Shown here: positions 5,692-7,812 of the stretch, piece after piece | How the letters are laid out: each line of letters begins with the position of its first letter | Position numbering within the stretch: position 1 is the first letter of the stretch | Assembly (NCBI GenBank): GCA_016931435.1 | Contig: JAFGET010000048.1 | Location: forward strand, 1-7,812 | Direction: 5' to 3' | Source: Candidatus Omnitrophota bacterium | GTDB lineage: Bacteria > Omnitrophota > Gorgyraeia > Gygaellales > Profunditerraquicolaceae | Length of the DNA stretch: 7,812 nucleotides | Notes under the pieces: model-generated | The model's database searches: none | The model's input: the letters and a program-made list of their open reading frames with translations, nothing else | Told to the model about the DNA's origin: nothing | Position numbers and translations under genes: made by a program

Positions 5692-7812
5692 GATGACGGC
5701 GTCCCGGCCTACATCGGAGGCGGCTTCCGCGAATATTTAAATGATAAGATCCAAAACGGCTATTTCGTAGAAGTCTTCAGCCGGTTAGACTCCCGCTTAA
5801 AAACGCGCGTCGATAAAAGAAACCAGGTAGAAGAACTCCTGGGCTACTCCTACTCTACCCTGCCGCTGATCAACCAGGAAATAGAAATGACCGCGGACCA
5901 AAAAGAAGATACGAGCAGGCAATTCAGCATCGCCGTCAGCCAACAGCGCAATCAGCGAGAACAGAACGCCGCAACTACCGGAGAATTCCATTACGTGATT
6001 TATGAAGACGGCCAAAAAGACTTTTTTAAAGACGGCCTGCTTATGCGCAGTGAAAACGAAAGAGTAAGCGACGAATTCGGCAATATCAGCCTCAAAAATA
6101 CCGATAATATCCAATATAATGACCAACGCTTGATGACCAGTTACGATGCGGTCATTACCAGCGCTTTCGGACAAGTAAAAAAGATCCGTTTTGAAGGCGC
6201 CACCTATACCGACGACTCCGTATTCTACGGCAGCGGAAAAAGCAATGCCGGCAGGAACATGACCTATTACCGCATGACTGAAACCGATTTTCTAGGTAAC
6301 GTCAGCCAGATCACCTGGAAGGCAGACGGATATTTAGGAAAATTCCTGCAGGGCTATACCGAAGAAAGAAACCACGATGTCTACGGGTACCAATATGTCC
6401 ACCGCTATAATATCGAATATGACAGCGGTAATTCCGATATGCCCACCTCTTATTATGAAGACGGGATCAAGAACGGTCTATCTTATACCCTGGAAAGAAG
6501 TGAGATCAAGTATGTAGAAAGAAAAGAAAAGAGCCCTCTTTTGGTAGAGTATACCGAAAAATATACCGATATGTACGGCAACGTATCTGTCACCCACGCC
6601 AAATTCAAATTTAGCGAAGATGTCCTGCTAAGTTCTGATATGGATATCCTCAGGGCAGATAACCTGGGGAACTTAAGCGTAGAACATAGCCTGATCACCT
6701 ATACTTATTCCGGTGGAATATTAATAAAAGCGCACGGCCTGGCAGAGGGTCATAATACCGATCTATACCTGAACGGAAAGTCCTCTTTCATCAGAGAACA
6801 AGAATATGCCATCATCTGCGGGGCCCCTAAATTAACCCGCTCCTATACAGAAACCCGCTCCCAGAGCATAACCGGCTCAGAGACTTTGAGAAAAAATGAG
6901 ACCTTATACTCTTACGGCGAAGGAGGGCTTTATCTAAACGGAGTCGAAGGTAGCGGTATTTCACTGAACCAAGAACCACAAGGGACAAGAAGCATCTCCT
7001 ACTCTCAGGACCAATACGAGATCCTCTTTGGCGAAGAAAAATTGATCCGGTCGGATCATTCAAGTTTTGCTTTCAGTAAGCATAATCCGGCAGGGGCGGA
7101 CCTGGTGGAAATAAACCTTAACCAGGTTGGTAATGACGCCTTGTGGGAAAAAGCGAATAATATTACTACCGGAACAAAAATATTCATTTATGATGCCAAG
7201 GGGCTGCTTACGGGCGCTTCGGGAAGCAGCGTAAGCGAGAGCCAGGATATTTTCGGGAATTTCTCCCGCACAGAAACACAAGATAACTACATTATTAGAG
7301 CGGGCCAGGCATTAATAGACACTCAGGAGTTTAATACCACCGGCTGGGATATCCACGGCAACACTTCGCAGGGTAGAGAAATATTACAGTACGTCTACGG
7401 GGAATACCTGAATACCAAGGAAAACAGGGGGTCTTCTCTTGCTTTGATCGACGTGCATAATGCGCAGGTTACCCTGGGAAATACTACTTTTGCCGGAGAG
7501 ATCACTCTTACTACCGATGTCTACGGTAACACTACTATTACTACCGTTGAAAAAAATAACTTTATCGTACTCGGGGATGTCATCTTAGGCCGTTCGGTGA
7601 CCAGAAATGAGAGCACCGATAAGGAAGGCGAAACTACCTATTCTGTAAGCACGAATGAGCAGGAATTAGGCTGGTTTGATTTTAATGGTGAAAAGAAATT
7701 CGGTGTGATATCTTCCACCACTACCACTACTTCTTCCGGGCAGCTTTTAAACGGAGCTACCTGGGAATCTACCCCGGAAGTGATCACCCTCACCTACCAG
7801 CAATGCGAACTG
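5605..7812 (+). CDS. Large exported D-x-[FYH]-G-N repeat protein, 3' end outside window
   Basis: The frame is open for 736 codons and continues past the right edge. The N-terminus has lysines, a hydrophobic core (residues 10-21) and a likely signal-peptidase I site after TSRA (residue 29), so the protein is exported. Residues of about 30-150 are mixed and charged. From about 150 on, the motif D-x-[F/Y/H]-G-N-x-[S/T], with looser variants, recurs: DEFGNIS (156), TDFLGNVS (227), DMYGNVS (322), ADNLGNLS (351), DIFGNFS (548), DIHGNTS (582) and DVYGNTT (638). Thr/Ser-rich, beta-prone sequence lies between. IYDAKGLLTG near 527 recalls YD/RHS repeats. This suggests a long beta-rich surface or secreted protein, but I recognise no exact family. 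The start is supported by the signal peptide; no Met codon lies upstream in frame before a stop at 5557. There is no Shine-Dalgarno, because the terminator hairpin ends 8 nt before the ATG. Expression is probably controlled by the leader RNA. Confidence 0.85.
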   Translation, partial: MIKKTKTQKIIVILFCLGIVFRPYGTSRADDGVPAYIGGGFREYLNDKIQNGYFVEVFSRLDSRLKTRVDKRNQVEELLGYSYSTLPLINQEIEMTADQKEDTSRQFSIAVSQQRNQREQNAATTGEFHYVIYEDGQKDFFKDGLLMRSENERVSDEFGNISLKNTDNIQYNDQRLMTSYDAVITSAFGQVKKIRFEGATYTDDSVFYGSGKSNAGRNMTYYRMTETDFLGNVSQITWKADGYLGKFLQGYTEERNHDVYGYQYVHRYNIEYDSGNSDMPTSYYEDGIKNGLSYTLERSEIKYVERKEKSPLLVEYTEKYTDMYGNVSVTHAKFKFSEDVLLSSDMDILRADNLGNLSVEHSLITYTYSGGILIKAHGLAEGHNTDLYLNGKSSFIREQEYAIICGAPKLTRSYTETRSQSITGSETLRKNETLYSYGEGGLYLNGVEGSGISLNQEPQGTRSISYSQDQYEILFGEEKLIRSDHSSFAFSKHNPAGADLVEINLNQVGNDALWEKANNITTGTKIFIYDAKGLLTGASGSSVSESQDIFGNFSRTETQDNYIIRAGQALIDTQEFNTTGWDIHGNTSQGREILQYVYGEYLNTKENRGSSLALIDVHNAQVTLGNTTFAGEITLTTDVYGNTTITTVEKNNFIVLGDVILGRSVTRNESTDKEGETTYSVSTNEQELGWFDFNGEKKFGVISSTTTTTSSGQLLNGATWESTPEVITLTYQQCEL

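Noticed and set aside
7206..7236. Inverted repeat GCTTACG ... CGTAAGC (and overlapping GCTGCTT/AAGCAGC)
   Set aside because: It is inside the coding sequence with no T-tract or gene boundary and is probably a by-product of Gly/Ser/Ala codons. The similar short palindrome near 7044-7059 was dropped for the same reason.
5797..7281. Several - strand open frames (5797-6174, 6483-6698, 6827-7063, 7060-7281)
   Set aside because: They are antisense shadows of the continuous + strand repeat-protein frame, which has a signal peptide and coherent repeats.

Overview
The window looks like a chromosomal segment of a Gram-negative, probably uncultivated, bacterium. It encodes an inner-membrane RND pump with a periplasmic adaptor, and a large exported repeat protein. 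Base composition is mixed: about 50% GC in the pump genes and about 30% in one small inserted-looking gene. A free-standing S23-type four-helix-bundle gene bordered by short repeats, together with a very long secreted protein, would fit Omnitrophota or a related candidate phylum. That placement is a weak inference; nothing in the window fixes the taxonomy.

Layout, all genes on the + strand. (1) Positions 1-338 hold the end of a gene whose product has a (KEKEQ)n linker, encoded by near 6 copies of a perfect 15-bp repeat, and a C-terminal winged helix-turn-helix. (2) Positions 332-783 form a compact 452-bp cassette. A 123-residue S23/IVP-type four-helix-bundle gene sits between two 36-bp arrays of the heptamer CTMGTAA. 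The arrays are inverted relative to each other and share the same internal layout (7+7+1+7+7+7). The left array supplies the stop codon of gene 1, and the right array ends 3 bp before the start codon of the pump gene. (3) Positions 787-4059 and 4097-5362 encode an RND permease and its HlyD/MFP adaptor, a probable operon with a 37-bp gap. No outer-membrane TolC-type gene is visible. (4) Positions 5363-5604 are a regulatory intergenic region: a sigma70-like promoter, a small palindrome, and a structured leader whose 3' half resembles the GEMM-I (cyclic-di-GMP-I) riboswitch. The leader overlaps a perfect 12-bp terminator hairpin. (5) From 5605 to the window end there is an uninterrupted reading frame (736 codons so far) for an exported protein with a signal peptide and recurring D-x-[F/Y/H]-G-N-x-[S/T] repeats.

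How the parts may work together: the permease and adaptor would form two of the three parts of an efflux complex. The exported repeat protein appears to be separately transcribed and controlled through its leader RNA, possibly by a cyclic dinucleotide. The cassette at 332-783 is the most unusual object. It has the architecture of a 23S rRNA intervening sequence (an S23-type ORF inside complementary ends) but sits between protein-coding genes, and it appears to have replaced the ribosome-binding region of the pump gene.
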